From NCBI RefSeq assembly GCF_014836415.1, contig NZ_JACSQY010000005.1, positions 62,001 through 126,000 on the forward strand: DNA of 64,000 nucleotides, read 5' to 3'. Under the pieces are notes generated by a model, which saw only the letters and a program-made list of their open reading frames with translations, was not told where the DNA came from and did not search any database. Positions 1 to 8,302 of this stretch are shown piece by piece (positions within the stretch are counted from its first letter, which is position 1; each line of letters opens with the position of its first letter). This DNA is from Sporosarcina gallistercoris. Its GTDB lineage: Bacteria; Bacillota; Bacilli; Bacillales_A; Planococcaceae. A program made the translations under genes and the position numbers.

Positions 1-20
1 ATTTCACGCATTGATCCACA

Positions 21-58
21 AAACGCCAACCGGTTTCTTTCGAGACCGATTGGCGTTT
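21..58 (-). terminator. Probable intrinsic terminator after the methyltransferase gene
   Basis: A 14-bp inverted repeat (21-34 with 45-58, one mismatch, core AACGCCAA/TTGGCGTT) lies directly after the leftward methyltransferase stop codon. On the minus strand the 3' arm ends in a short T run. It could also act on the plus strand, where T-rich sequence follows. Confidence 0.6.
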
Positions 59-840
59 CATTTTTCTATATATCCGAAATGGAACTTCGTATTCGGCCTA
101 TTAATTCGTGTAAAACCAAACCGTTCAAACACCGCATCACTAAAATGCGCTTTCACCACGACTCGTTTTCCAGCAACACGGATCGCCTCGGACACCCATT
201 CCTCCGTCAGACTCCCTTGCACTCCCGCTTGCTTCAGTGGTGCAAAGCTAGTTGACTCAGAGATCGTTTGTGAGAACATAGGATCCAAATAGACTACATC
301 CCATGACTGATCCGGTAATCTGGACAAGACTGTCATTGCTGAGTCCTGGATGACAGAAATTCTTCGCATGGAATCTTGCAGTTCTTGGAACTTAGGTTCG
401 AATTGCGCTAATCCTGCCGCGGTAATGAACGCGACATCCCGATCCGCTTCAATCCCCTTAACTTCACCTGAAACTCCAACCGCAAATGATGCCACTATAC
501 TATCTGTCGCTAAACCTAGCGTACAATCTAAAAAAGAGTTTCCTGGAGTAAGCTGACCCGCTTCGACGAGTGGATCCGTTTCCCCTTTCATCAACCGCTT
601 CAACCGAAATGCAGCTGTATCAGGATGAAAGAAGAAAGGTTCACACATGGACCGTCTATATAATTCGTAACGCTCCTTGCCTGCTATCAGGACATCACTC
701 TCATAAGTCGCCATAAGAGCTGCCACTGAACGTTTGTTGCGCGGTATCACTTCATAGCCGAGTGCTTGTTGCACAGCAGATGCACGGGCTTGGGATAACT
801 CATCCGGTCGTCCCGCTGTCGAAATCACTACACTGTTCAC
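58..840 (-). CDS. Class I SAM-dependent methyltransferase, RsmJ-like (YpiP-type)
   Basis: Predicted SAM-dependent methyltransferase of 260 residues. The SAM-binding half is visible: FLDCTLGLATDS near residues 103-113 is motif I, GIEAD near 129-133 is the acidic strand end, and VVYLDPMF at 182-189 is the catalytic-type loop. A DPM motif in that position is typical of RsmJ, the 16S rRNA m2G1516 methyltransferase, and of its Bacillus relative YpiP. The N-terminal part, with YRRSMCEPFFFHP, fits the same family. The gene overlaps the upstream bacilliredoxin gene by 4 bp, so the two are probably cotranscribed and translationally coupled. The true substrate in this organism cannot be read from the sequence; rRNA is an inference from family. 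Confidence 0.75.
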   Translation of the reverse strand: MNSVVISTAGRPDELSQARASAVQQALGYEVIPRNKRSVAALMATYESDVLIAGKERYELYRRSMCEPFFFHPDTAAFRLKRLMKGETDPLVEAGQLTPGNSFLDCTLGLATDSIVASFAVGVSGEVKGIEADRDVAFITAAGLAQFEPKFQELQDSMRRISVIQDSAMTVLSRLPDQSWDVVYLDPMFSQTISESTSFAPLKQAGVQGSLTEEWVSEAIRVAGKRVVVKAHFSDAVFERFGFTRINRPNTKFHFGYIEK

Positions 841-1274
841 AATGCAGTGACTTGGTTAAGGGCACCTGTCAAATGGTCTCTTACTTGCTCCATTTCAAAT
901 CCTTCGATCTGCTCACGAGGTATGAAGTAGGCCAGCTCACCATTTTTTACAATTGCGATGGATGGTGAACTTGGAGGTACCTCCGGAAAATAATTCCTCA
1001 TTTGGGCAGTTGCTTCCTTTTCCTGTCCGGCAAATACAGTGAATAAATGGTCGGGTTGCTGTTCCGCTTGGCTCAAAGCTTCACGTACGGCAGGTCTGGC
1101 AAGTCCGGCTGCACATCCGCAAACCGAATTGATGACAACTAAAGCGGTTCCTTTATGTTCCTCCATCGCAGACGTCACATCTTCTACTGTAAGCAGTTCT
1201 GTAAATCCGCTAGCAACCAACTCTTGACGCATTGGTTGAACAATGCCTTGCATGTATTCTTCATAAGCGTTCAT
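837..1274 (-). CDS. brxA: Bacilliredoxin, BrxA/BrxB (YphP/YqiW) family
   Basis: Cytosolic thiol-disulfide protein of 145 residues that removes bacillithiol from S-bacillithiolated proteins. The thioredoxin-like fold carries the family's active site Cys-Gly-Cys at residues 52-54, preceded by the strand ALVVINS. Length matches the family. An excellent Shine-Dalgarno site (GAAGGAGG) precedes the ATG. It shares a 4-bp overlap with the downstream methyltransferase gene. Bacillus has two paralogues, BrxA and BrxB. The symbol brxA is a best guess, supported by the nearby CvfC/YpgR-like gene, which also lies near yphP in Bacillus as far as I recall. Family assignment is firm; the paralogue is not. 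Confidence 0.85.
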   Translation of the reverse strand: MNAYEEYMQGIVQPMRQELVASGFTELLTVEDVTSAMEEHKGTALVVINSVCGCAAGLARPAVREALSQAEQQPDHLFTVFAGQEKEATAQMRNYFPEVPPSSPSIAIVKNGELAYFIPREQIEGFEMEQVRDHLTGALNQVTAL

Positions 1275-1329
1275 AGTAAATAACCTCCTTCAAAATCTGT
1301 GGTGTTTTAGTCAATCCACCGTACAATCT

Positions 1330-1358
1330 ATTCTACATGGAAACCACACGAATGAAAA
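1330..1358 (-). promoter_or_regulatory. Predicted sigma-A promoter of the bacilliredoxin operon
   Basis: Read leftward, a -35-like TTTTCA (1353-1358) is followed after 17 bp by TAGAAT (1330-1335). The start codon lies about 55 bp downstream. Spacing is ideal and both boxes are close to consensus. Confidence 0.5.
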
Positions 1359-1434
1359 CGAACGGCATCTGAAACCAGAAACGCATCAAGCTGTGATACA
1401 CTACATACAGACTTTACACGCAAGGAGAATTTTC

Positions 1435-2088
1435 ATGGATATTAAACATCAACAACTTAACGCTTATTATTACAACCGCTTCACTCAAAGGAATTTTGAT
1501 GAAAAAGATGTGCTCGGATTTTTAACCATAGCAGGCAACAATCCTCAATTTGAAGTGTTGTTTGCGTTAAAGGAACTCGTAACGTCTCGGGATTCAAACG
1601 CTGACTCTGTCAATGCTTATTTCGATCGTGCGCATGATGTCATTAGCCGTCTCGGTTCAGGCGGTCCAAAGGAAAAAATCGAACTCCTTTATACGTTCAA
1701 GGAAATTCGAAATGGCCTCAACCACTATTTCACAGAGAACGGATTCGATAAGTTGGAAATCGGTGCAATCAGTGATTTGCTGCTCTGTTTCATTTCACTA
1801 CTGCAAGGGATAAAGATCCAAACTGGAAAAAACCGGCGGACAGTCGGTAACTTATGTTTCGGAGCGTCTCATAAGGAACTCCTGCTAATGGGGACTATTA
1901 AAACTATGGTTCGCGGACGATCCGTTCCCGTCACTTTCCCGATACTTGCTGTTAAAAACGAGTATGAAAACGTACAGAAGCAGGATGATGCGGACAGTCC
2001 TTACCTTTTCGAAACAACGATTGCGGAAATCGTCTCAAACGAAGGCAAGCTCATTGTCACATTTCCGGAAATCCCATCCGAATTATAA
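1435..2088 (+). CDS. Uncharacterised protein of 217 residues
   Basis: I do not recognise this protein. The frame is open from 1393, but the start is placed at the ATG at 1435 because AAGGAG sits seven bases upstream. The product has no signal peptide or membrane segment, so it is probably cytosolic. The first half is predicted to be mostly helical and rich in charged residues, with a motif KEIRNGLNHYF near residues 92-102. The second half looks like beta strands (PVTFPILAVKNEYE, LFETTIAEIV, KLIVTFPEIP). It stands alone, diverging from the bacilliredoxin operon, and ends in a strong terminator, so it is a monocistronic unit. Codon use resembles its neighbours. No function is proposed. Confidence 0.8.
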   Translation: MDIKHQQLNAYYYNRFTQRNFDEKDVLGFLTIAGNNPQFEVLFALKELVTSRDSNADSVNAYFDRAHDVISRLGSGGPKEKIELLYTFKEIRNGLNHYFTENGFDKLEIGAISDLLLCFISLLQGIKIQTGKNRRTVGNLCFGASHKELLLMGTIKTMVRGRSVPVTFPILAVKNEYENVQKQDDADSPYLFETTIAEIVSNEGKLIVTFPEIPSEL

Positions 2089-2132
2089 AAGATAGTGCCT
2101 GCTGATGGAGATTCAGCAGGCACTATCTTTTT
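2087..2132 (+). terminator. Intrinsic terminator, bidirectional
   Basis: A perfect 19-bp inverted repeat (2087-2105 with 2113-2131, arm core GATAGTGCCTGCTGA) with a 7-base loop. It begins in the stop codon of the 217-residue protein gene and ends in a T run. The A run on the left arm lets it also serve the convergent CvfC-like gene. Confidence 0.9.
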
Positions 2133-2226
2133 AGGTAACCGTTGGTTGTTCGGCACTTAGAGCCGCAAATCCTATTTATTTCACAGGATGGGGTACTACA
2201 AGTCTTCCCACTTCATCTGTAATCTT

Positions 2227-3354
2227 TCACTTTTTAGTGCTTCGCAATTCCGTCATCTGCTTCCAAATGGAACCTTTCGCATCTTCCCCACCTTCAATAC
2301 GTTCAATTGCCATCTGGATTTGCAATTTCACTTCAAACTCGGGATCTTCAGCTGCTTGATGAAGTGCAGGCAACGATTCTTCTGTTCCTGTTTCATACAA
2401 AAACATTGCTGCACGCCAGCGTACAAGTTTGTTTTTGTCCTTCAACAATTCCCTCGCCGCAGGTTCAAATTCAGGGAAACCCAAATCGCTCATACAATCT
2501 CCAGCAGTCCGGCGTACAGCCCAGCTTTTATCGTGTAATGCTTTCTCGATATAGGGTACAACCTCAACCGATTCAATCATCCCTAAGTAAACAGCAGCAA
2601 GCCGTCTGATCGACATCTTTTCATCCGATAATGCACGATTGAGTAATGGTAAATCTTCTATTGTTGGATCCGCCATCTGGTCGAGTAATCGGAAGCGCGT
2701 CTCCCACTCTTTCGTTTCGAAGTCAGCTAACGAAACCTTTTTGCGTTCAAGGCTACCTTCCGCAGTCCCTCGGAGGGAGTTGTTGACAATTGCAGCCAAA
2801 CGTTCTTCAGGATAAGCAGCTTCAACTTCTTTTACAATAGTCTCCCCGATTTCTTCCTTATTGCCATACCGGATGCCATAGTCCGCCCATTTGCGTAGCA
2901 GGATATAATTTTCGACTTCAGCGCTATGTACATTCTCCATAGCTGTTATGAACCGTTCACTTAACGCAAACCGCTGTTCACTATCGCTATCGAATACTTT
3001 GACTTGAAGTGGGATCTCCTTATAGGTTTGAACATGTACATAGACTTCACCGAAATGTTCAGCCGCAACGGACTCAACTTCAGTCTGCTCGGAAATCCCT
3101 TCGATGAAAACCTGTCGAACCTCCGATAGGATCGTTTCCCATTGGACGTTACCTGCACGTTCGATCGCCATGAAATTCATGACGTGATAAATCCCTTTGA
3201 TTCCCTTTATTTGTAACAGCTGAGCAACAGGTTCAGGTGCAGATGCCGCATCTTCTTTTTTATAATTATGGGATTCCAACATCGGAAGCTCCGTATCAAG
3301 CACAATCTTCATTGAATTCGGGCTTGGTGTCGGTTCGATCGAGATAATATTCAT
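2227..3354 (-). CDS. CvfC/YpgR-like protein: NifU N-terminal-like domain plus HEAT repeats
   Basis: Cytosolic protein of 375 residues, related to Staphylococcus CvfC (conserved virulence factor C) and Bacillus YpgR. Residues 1-85 (IISIEPTPSPNSMKIVLD, then IKGIYHVMNFMAI) form a NifU N-terminal-like domain. Residues 200-360 are helical HEAT-type repeats, for example PLLNRALSDEKMSIRRLAAVYLG and PYIEKALHDKSWAVRRTAGDCM. Such proteins are thought to scaffold other proteins; the biochemical role is not established. GTG at 3357 and ATG at 3354 are both possible starts after the AAAGGAGG site, and the ATG is better spaced. The gene lies 15 bp downstream of the ABC-F gene and is probably cotranscribed with it. 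Confidence 0.8.
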   Translation of the reverse strand: MNIISIEPTPSPNSMKIVLDTELPMLESHNYKKEDAASAPEPVAQLLQIKGIKGIYHVMNFMAIERAGNVQWETILSEVRQVFIEGISEQTEVESVAAEHFGEVYVHVQTYKEIPLQVKVFDSDSEQRFALSERFITAMENVHSAEVENYILLRKWADYGIRYGNKEEIGETIVKEVEAAYPEERLAAIVNNSLRGTAEGSLERKKVSLADFETKEWETRFRLLDQMADPTIEDLPLLNRALSDEKMSIRRLAAVYLGMIESVEVVPYIEKALHDKSWAVRRTAGDCMSDLGFPEFEPAARELLKDKNKLVRWRAAMFLYETGTEESLPALHQAAEDPEFEVKLQIQMAIERIEGGEDAKGSIWKQMTELRSTKK

Positions 3355-3369
3355 CACTTGGTACCTCCT

Positions 3370-5268
3370 TTAATTTTCCGTCAATTCTTCCAATACCGTC
3401 CATCTCTCAATTAAGTATTCATATCTTTCATTCAATGCAGCCAGTTTCTTCGTCAGATCATTCAGCTTATCATAATCCGCGCCACACGTACTCATTTCCA
3501 TTTCCGTCGTACTGATAGCTTGTTCGGTTTCTTCGATTTCTTTTTCAATGGTTTCCCATTCACGTTTTTCTTTATAAGTAAGTTTCTTTTTACCAGATGA
3601 TTCTTTTACCTTTTCAGCAGGTTTCTCTTCCGTCGCAACCGGTTCAGAGACCGGTTTGTGGGTTTCTTTGAATCGGGCGCTCTCTAAATAATCCGTATAA
3701 GACATGAACACGGTATCGATATTCCCCTTCCCGTCCAACACCCAAAGTTTTGTCGACGTCCGGTCCAAGAAGAACCTGTCGTGGGAAATCGTCAAAACGA
3801 CTCCTGGGAAAGTATCTATGAACGTCTCAAGAACGGATAACGTTTCCAAGTCCAAGTCATTTGTCGGCTCATCCAGCAGCAGGACATTCGGTTGTTCCAT
3901 AAGCAATTTCAGTAAGTATAAGCGCTTGCGCTCGCCTCCTGAAAGTTTGCCGATAGGTGTCCCGTGAGCAGATGCAGGAAATAAGAAGCGTTCCAGCATT
4001 TGCGAAGCAGAAATCCGGTTGCCTTCCCCATCTTCGATATCATTGGAAGTTTCCCGGATGTATTCGATAATACGCTTGTTTTCTTTCATTTCCGGTAGAT
4101 GCTGTTTGAAATAAGCGATTTTAACTGTCGTCCCTCTTTCGATGATTCCTTCGTCAGGCTCCAATATTCCGTCAAACATATTGACTAACGTAGTTTTTCC
4201 AGCACCGTTTGGACCGACAATGGCAATACGATCACCTGATTGCAGAAGCGCAGAAAACTGACGGATGATGGTTTTGCCGTTAAATGATTTGGAAATGTCT
4301 TTCGCTTCGAGTACTTTTTTACCTAAACGTGAAGTTTTCAGCCCAGCGTCCATCTCTTCTTTTGCAGATCCGCTCTTCACTTGCTGTTCCAGTTCTTCAA
4401 ATCGACCAATCCGTGCTTTTTGTTTGGTGGATCGCGCCTTAGCACCACGTCGGATCCATTTCAGTTCGGAGCGGTAGCGGTTTTTCAGCTTATCCTCAGT
4501 TGCGGCAGTCATTTCCTCTCTAAGCGCTTTCGCCTCGATATAATCCCCATAGTTGCCTTTATGGGCATACAGTGTCTTATCGGCGAGTTCGAAAATTGAA
4601 GTTGAAACTGCATCCAGGAAATACCGATCGTGAGTGACGAATAATACTGAACCCGACAAATTTCTGATGAAGTCTTGCAGCCATGTAATCGAGGCGACAT
4701 CCAGATGGTTAGTTGGTTCATCTAGCAGCAAGAGATCCGCTGGTTCAATGAGGGTTTTGGCAAGCATTACTCGTTTTCGTTGTCCGCCGGAGAGTTCGTC
4801 CATTTTCTTGTCGTATGTTTCTATTCCGAGTTTCGATAGAATCGTTCTTGCTTGTGTATTAATATCCCATGCATTTTGCTCGTCCATCTGTGTTTGATAG
4901 GTAGCAAAACGCGCTTGGTTTTCTTCTGAGTCAGGATTTTCAGTGAGCGCTTGTAATGCATGCTCATAATTCAAATTCAACTGGATAATGGCCGCATCGC
5001 TTTGAAATACAGCTTCCATCACGGTCAAGGTTGGATCTACATTAGGATCCTGCGGCAGATATGCGATTCGATAATTATTCGGATGGTCTTTGGAAATCGT
5101 ATCTGCGTCTTCTGTTCCAGCTACGATTGACAGTAACGTCGACTTTCCTGTTCCGTTTATGCCAAGTAGTCCAGTTTTTTCCCCTGAAGTTATGGTGAAC
5201 TCGATTGAGTGAAACAAAGTTTTCTCGCCAACCGTTTTTGTGAGATTTTCAATAATCATTTGACTCAT
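3370..5268 (-). CDS. ABC-F family ATPase, Uup/YfmR-like
   Basis: Soluble ribosome-associated ATPase of 632 residues with two ABC domains and no membrane domain. Walker A motifs are GINGTGKST (36-44) and GPNGAGKTT in the second half. Both signature motifs are present (LSGGQRKRV and LSGGERKRL), each followed by LLLDEPTNHLD or LLLDEPTNDLD. Between the domains is the linker containing WIRRGAKARSTKQKAR, which contacts tRNA in this family. The C-terminal 100 residues form a charged coiled coil (KLTYKEKREWETIEKEIEE), typical of Uup/YfmR. The open frame runs to 5409, but the ATG at 5268, just after GGAAGTG and giving MSQMIIENLTK, matches homologues. Likely role: resolving stalled translation or ribosome quality control. 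Confidence 0.85.
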   Translation of the reverse strand: MSQMIIENLTKTVGEKTLFHSIEFTITSGEKTGLLGINGTGKSTLLSIVAGTEDADTISKDHPNNYRIAYLPQDPNVDPTLTVMEAVFQSDAAIIQLNLNYEHALQALTENPDSEENQARFATYQTQMDEQNAWDINTQARTILSKLGIETYDKKMDELSGGQRKRVMLAKTLIEPADLLLLDEPTNHLDVASITWLQDFIRNLSGSVLFVTHDRYFLDAVSTSIFELADKTLYAHKGNYGDYIEAKALREEMTAATEDKLKNRYRSELKWIRRGAKARSTKQKARIGRFEELEQQVKSGSAKEEMDAGLKTSRLGKKVLEAKDISKSFNGKTIIRQFSALLQSGDRIAIVGPNGAGKTTLVNMFDGILEPDEGIIERGTTVKIAYFKQHLPEMKENKRIIEYIRETSNDIEDGEGNRISASQMLERFLFPASAHGTPIGKLSGGERKRLYLLKLLMEQPNVLLLDEPTNDLDLETLSVLETFIDTFPGVVLTISHDRFFLDRTSTKLWVLDGKGNIDTVFMSYTDYLESARFKETHKPVSEPVATEEKPAEKVKESSGKKKLTYKEKREWETIEKEIEETEQAISTTEMEMSTCGADYDKLNDLTKKLAALNERYEYLIERWTVLEELTEN

Positions 5269-5511
5269 GACAACACTTCCATTCTTTAACCTACTGTTTT
5301 CATAATACCTTATCTTCCTCCTTATTTGTAGGGAAAGCCTCACCATGCAAGGGTTACGAATTATCCAGTAAGGGGAATAGTAAGTGGTGGAGAACAGATT
5401 CGATCGCATGTTATCTGAAAATAATTACGCGAACCAATTCAACCTATTCAAATAAACATAAAAGTCAAGGAAATCAGCATTATAAGACTTATTTTATTTT
5501 AGAATATATTA

Positions 5512-5541
5512 TTTTCAGACTACCACTAGAAGTGGTACTAT
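5512..5541 (+). promoter_or_regulatory. Promoter of the peptide transporter gene with an embedded palindrome
   Basis: TTTTCA (5512-5517) and TACTAT (5536-5541), 18 bp apart, form a plausible sigma-A promoter 30 bp before the dtpT start. The spacer contains a perfect palindrome, TACCACT-AGA-AGTGGTA (5521-5537). Its position between the -35 and -10 boxes is that of a repressor operator. The regulator is unknown. Confidence 0.5.
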
Positions 5542-5570
5542 ATTCTTCATAGATAAAAGGAGGATTTATC

Positions 5571-7064
5571 ATGTCACAGCTGTCAAAACAAGAAATCGTT
5601 GAAAGCGTACCGCAAAAAGGCTTCTTCGGTCACCCTAAAGGTCTGTTCTCGTTATTCTTCACTGAATTTTGGGAGCGCTTTTCCTACTATGGGATGCGGG
5701 CAATTCTCGTCTTCTATATGTACTACGAGGTATCTAAAGGCGGTCTCGGTATCGATCAAGGCACCGCACTTGCGATTGTTTCCTTATATGGTTCACTCGT
5801 TTATATGTCAGGTGTCATCGGCGGCTGGTTAGCGGACCGAGTGCTCGGTACAGCGCGTGCTGTCTTTGTGGGCGGAATTTTCATAATGCTCGGGCATATT
5901 GTTCTTTCACTTCCTGGGAATCTTGGAATGCTCTTCTTCTCAATGGCGTTGATCGTCATCGGTACAGGTTTACTGAAGCCGAACGTATCAAGCATGGTTG
6001 GAGATATTTATCCTGTTGGTGACAATCGACAAGATGCCGGATTCAGTATCTTCTATATGGGGATCAACCTCGGTAGCTTCATTGCACCACTTACTGCTGG
6101 AACACTTGGTACAGAATACAACTTCCATTTAGGATTTGGAGTTGCCGCTGTTGGTATGTTCCTCGGTTTGGTTATGTTTGTCGTTACAAAGAAAAAGAAT
6201 TTAGGTCTCGCAGGAACGTATGTTGCAAACCCACTATCGCCTGCTGAGAAAAAGAAAACGATCAAAATTGTCGGAATTGCAGTTATTATATTAGCAATTC
6301 TCGTCGCAATTGCAATTCCGACTGGATATTTGACTTTGAATTCTTTCACAGCTTTAGTTGGTATTCTTGGTTTTGCCATTCCAGCTGCGTATTTCATCGT
6401 CATGTACCGCAGTCCTAAAACAACACGTGACGAAAAATCTCGTGTACTAGCTTACATTCCACTGTTTTTAGCAGCTGTTATGTTCTGGTCGATTGCAGAG
6501 CAAGGTTCTACGATTTTAGCGTTGTATGCAGACAAAAGAACGAATTTGGATTTCTTAGGAATTCACATTTCTCCTGCATGGTTCCAGTCATTGAATCCAT
6601 TATTCATCATCATTTTTGCGCCAGTATTTGCATGGCTATGGGTGAAGCTCGGTGATCGTCAACCATCTATCCCGCACAAGTTCTCACTCGGATTGCTGTT
6701 TGCCGGTATTTCTTTTATCGTCATCTTGCTTCCAGGTGTTTTGAGCGGTACGGATGCATTGGTAAGTCCAATTTGGTTGGCGTTAAGTATCTTCACGCTC
6801 GTACTCGGGGAACTGTGTATTTCTCCAGTCGGCTTGTCCGCAACAACCAAACTTGCGCCAGCTGCGTTTACCGCACAGACGATGAGCCTTTGGTTCTTGT
6901 CGAATGCGGCAGCGCAGGCATTGAATGCACAGCTTGTTAAACTATATTCCGCTGACACTGAAATGCTCTATTTCGGGATTATCGGAGGAGTAGCAATCGT
7001 GCTTTCAATTATTGTGTTCTTCATTTCCCCTATCATTTCACGATATATGAAGGGTGTTCATTAA
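5571..7064 (+). CDS. dtpT: Proton-dependent di/tripeptide transporter (POT/PTR2 family)
   Basis: Integral membrane symporter of 497 residues importing di- and tripeptides with protons. The N-terminal signature FTEFWERFSYYGMRAILVFYM (residues about 26-46) carries the ExxERFxYY motif of the POT family. The pattern of about 14 hydrophobic segments and the second family block GTGLLKPNVSSMVGDIY with FSIFYMGINLGSF are present. Length fits DtpT of Gram-positive bacteria. A good AAAGGAGG site precedes the ATG. It is monocistronic, with its own promoter and terminator. The palindrome in the promoter suggests control by a DNA-binding repressor. Confidence 0.9.
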   Translation: MSQLSKQEIVESVPQKGFFGHPKGLFSLFFTEFWERFSYYGMRAILVFYMYYEVSKGGLGIDQGTALAIVSLYGSLVYMSGVIGGWLADRVLGTARAVFVGGIFIMLGHIVLSLPGNLGMLFFSMALIVIGTGLLKPNVSSMVGDIYPVGDNRQDAGFSIFYMGINLGSFIAPLTAGTLGTEYNFHLGFGVAAVGMFLGLVMFVVTKKKNLGLAGTYVANPLSPAEKKKTIKIVGIAVIILAILVAIAIPTGYLTLNSFTALVGILGFAIPAAYFIVMYRSPKTTRDEKSRVLAYIPLFLAAVMFWSIAEQGSTILALYADKRTNLDFLGIHISPAWFQSLNPLFIIIFAPVFAWLWVKLGDRQPSIPHKFSLGLLFAGISFIVILLPGVLSGTDALVSPIWLALSIFTLVLGELCISPVGLSATTKLAPAAFTAQTMSLWFLSNAAAQALNAQLVKLYSADTEMLYFGIIGGVAIVLSIIVFFISPIISRYMKGVH

Positions 7065-7068
7065 AAAA

Positions 7069-7119
7069 ACAGCACACAAAAAACGGTTTCCTTCTTGGAG
7101 ACCGTTTTTTGTGTGCTGT
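7069..7119 (+). terminator. Terminator after dtpT
   Basis: An inner hairpin (arms ACGGTTTCC and GGAGACCGT, one G-T wobble) is followed by six T, a classic intrinsic terminator. An outer 19-bp inverted repeat (7069-7087 with 7101-7119) encloses it, so the element may stop transcription in both directions. Confidence 0.85.
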
Positions 7120-7187
7120 GATTTAACCGAATGGTTCTGCATACTTTAATAGAACTCTATTCAGTACTATTAAGTGAGGGATGGGAA

Positions 7188-8207
7188 ATGACTGTTTTGT
7201 TGCTTCTGTTGCTTGTAGCTGTTCTGTTAGGCCCGTTCGTATTTTCTTTTGCAGAGAGACAACTTGAACTCTATCTTTTCACATTAGGGATTTGCGCTGT
7301 AATGACCGCGGGGATTTGGAGCCGCACATTATTTTTCACCGTCATTACGGATCCTATAGCTATCACGTGCGCGGTACTGATTGCGGGTTTGCTATTCCGT
7401 GTATTCCAGCAGCCTTTCAGTAAGTCAATCGGTTTTGCAGAGCGTCACGTCCCTTCTCGGATTTTTGTTGCGCTTATGGTCATCACTATCGGGTTAGTGT
7501 CGAGTTTCATAACAGCGATCATTGCTGCTATTTTACTGGTTTCCATCATCAGTTTGCTCCATTATGACAGACGGACTCAAATCCGTTTGGTGATTATCTC
7601 TTGCTATTCAATCGGTTTAGGTGCAGTTTTGACACCGCTTGGAGAGCCTTTGTCGACAATCGCGACCAGTCGTCTGGACGAATCCTTCTTTTACTTGTTT
7701 TCTTTGTTGGGAAGCGATGTCCTCATTGCCATCGTATCACTCGGTTTCATTGCAGGAATCGTTATACAGCCGTCTGCGCTGAAAAGAAGAGTGAATAAGA
7801 AATTAGAGAAAGAATCGTTGCGCGCTATTAGTATCAGAAGCGTTAAAGTATACATATTTGTCATGGCACTCACACTATTAGGAGCAGGATTCGAACCGTT
7901 ATTGAGTCCAATATTGGAAGGGAAAAGCCCGGCATTCCTCTATTGGGCCAATATGATATCCGCTGTCCTGGATAACGCTACACTGGCCTCAATCGAACTC
8001 AGTTCGTCTATGGACGAAACGACGATCCGCGCTATTCTAATGGGCTTACTGATAAGCGGTGGGATGCTGATTCCAGGCAATATCCCGAACATCATCGCTG
8101 CAGGCAAACTATCCGTCACTAGTAAGGAATGGGCACGCTTCGGCTTCCCTTTCGGATTACTCGCGATGATTATTTACTTCTTTATGGTCGTTTACTGGCA
8201 AGAATAG
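7188..8207 (+). CDS. DUF1646-family membrane protein, putative ion transporter
   Basis: Integral membrane protein of 339 residues with about ten hydrophobic segments. It resembles the DUF1646 family, distantly related to ion transporters of the ArsB/NhaD type, for which cation or anion transport has been suggested but not shown. Conserved polar patches within membrane regions are visible: LTPLGEPLSTIATSRL (around residue 160), WANMISAVLDNATLAS and GGMLIPGNIPNIIAAG, typical of ion-transporter half-helices. The frame opens at 7131, but the ATG at 7188 has GAGGG seven bases upstream and starts a hydrophobic segment. No substrate can be read from the sequence. The gene is between two terminators. 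Confidence 0.7.
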   Translation: MTVLLLLLLVAVLLGPFVFSFAERQLELYLFTLGICAVMTAGIWSRTLFFTVITDPIAITCAVLIAGLLFRVFQQPFSKSIGFAERHVPSRIFVALMVITIGLVSSFITAIIAAILLVSIISLLHYDRRTQIRLVIISCYSIGLGAVLTPLGEPLSTIATSRLDESFFYLFSLLGSDVLIAIVSLGFIAGIVIQPSALKRRVNKKLEKESLRAISIRSVKVYIFVMALTLLGAGFEPLLSPILEGKSPAFLYWANMISAVLDNATLASIELSSSMDETTIRAILMGLLISGGMLIPGNIPNIIAAGKLSVTSKEWARFGFPFGLLAMIIYFFMVVYWQE

Positions 8208-8234
8208 ACTGGGTGCCGACGAATCACCCAACTG

Positions 8235-8300
8235 TATCCATAAAAAAAGGGCTGCACAGAAATCAGTTTTCACCGACGCTCTGAACAGCCTTTTTGGATA
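8235..8300. terminator. Convergent terminator between the DUF1646 gene and proline dehydrogenase
   Basis: A-rich arm and GGCTG (8242-8254) pair with CAGCC and a T run (8286-8297). The outer ends TATCCA and TGGATA extend the stem. It serves genes arriving from both sides. Confidence 0.75.
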
Positions 8301-8302
8301 CT

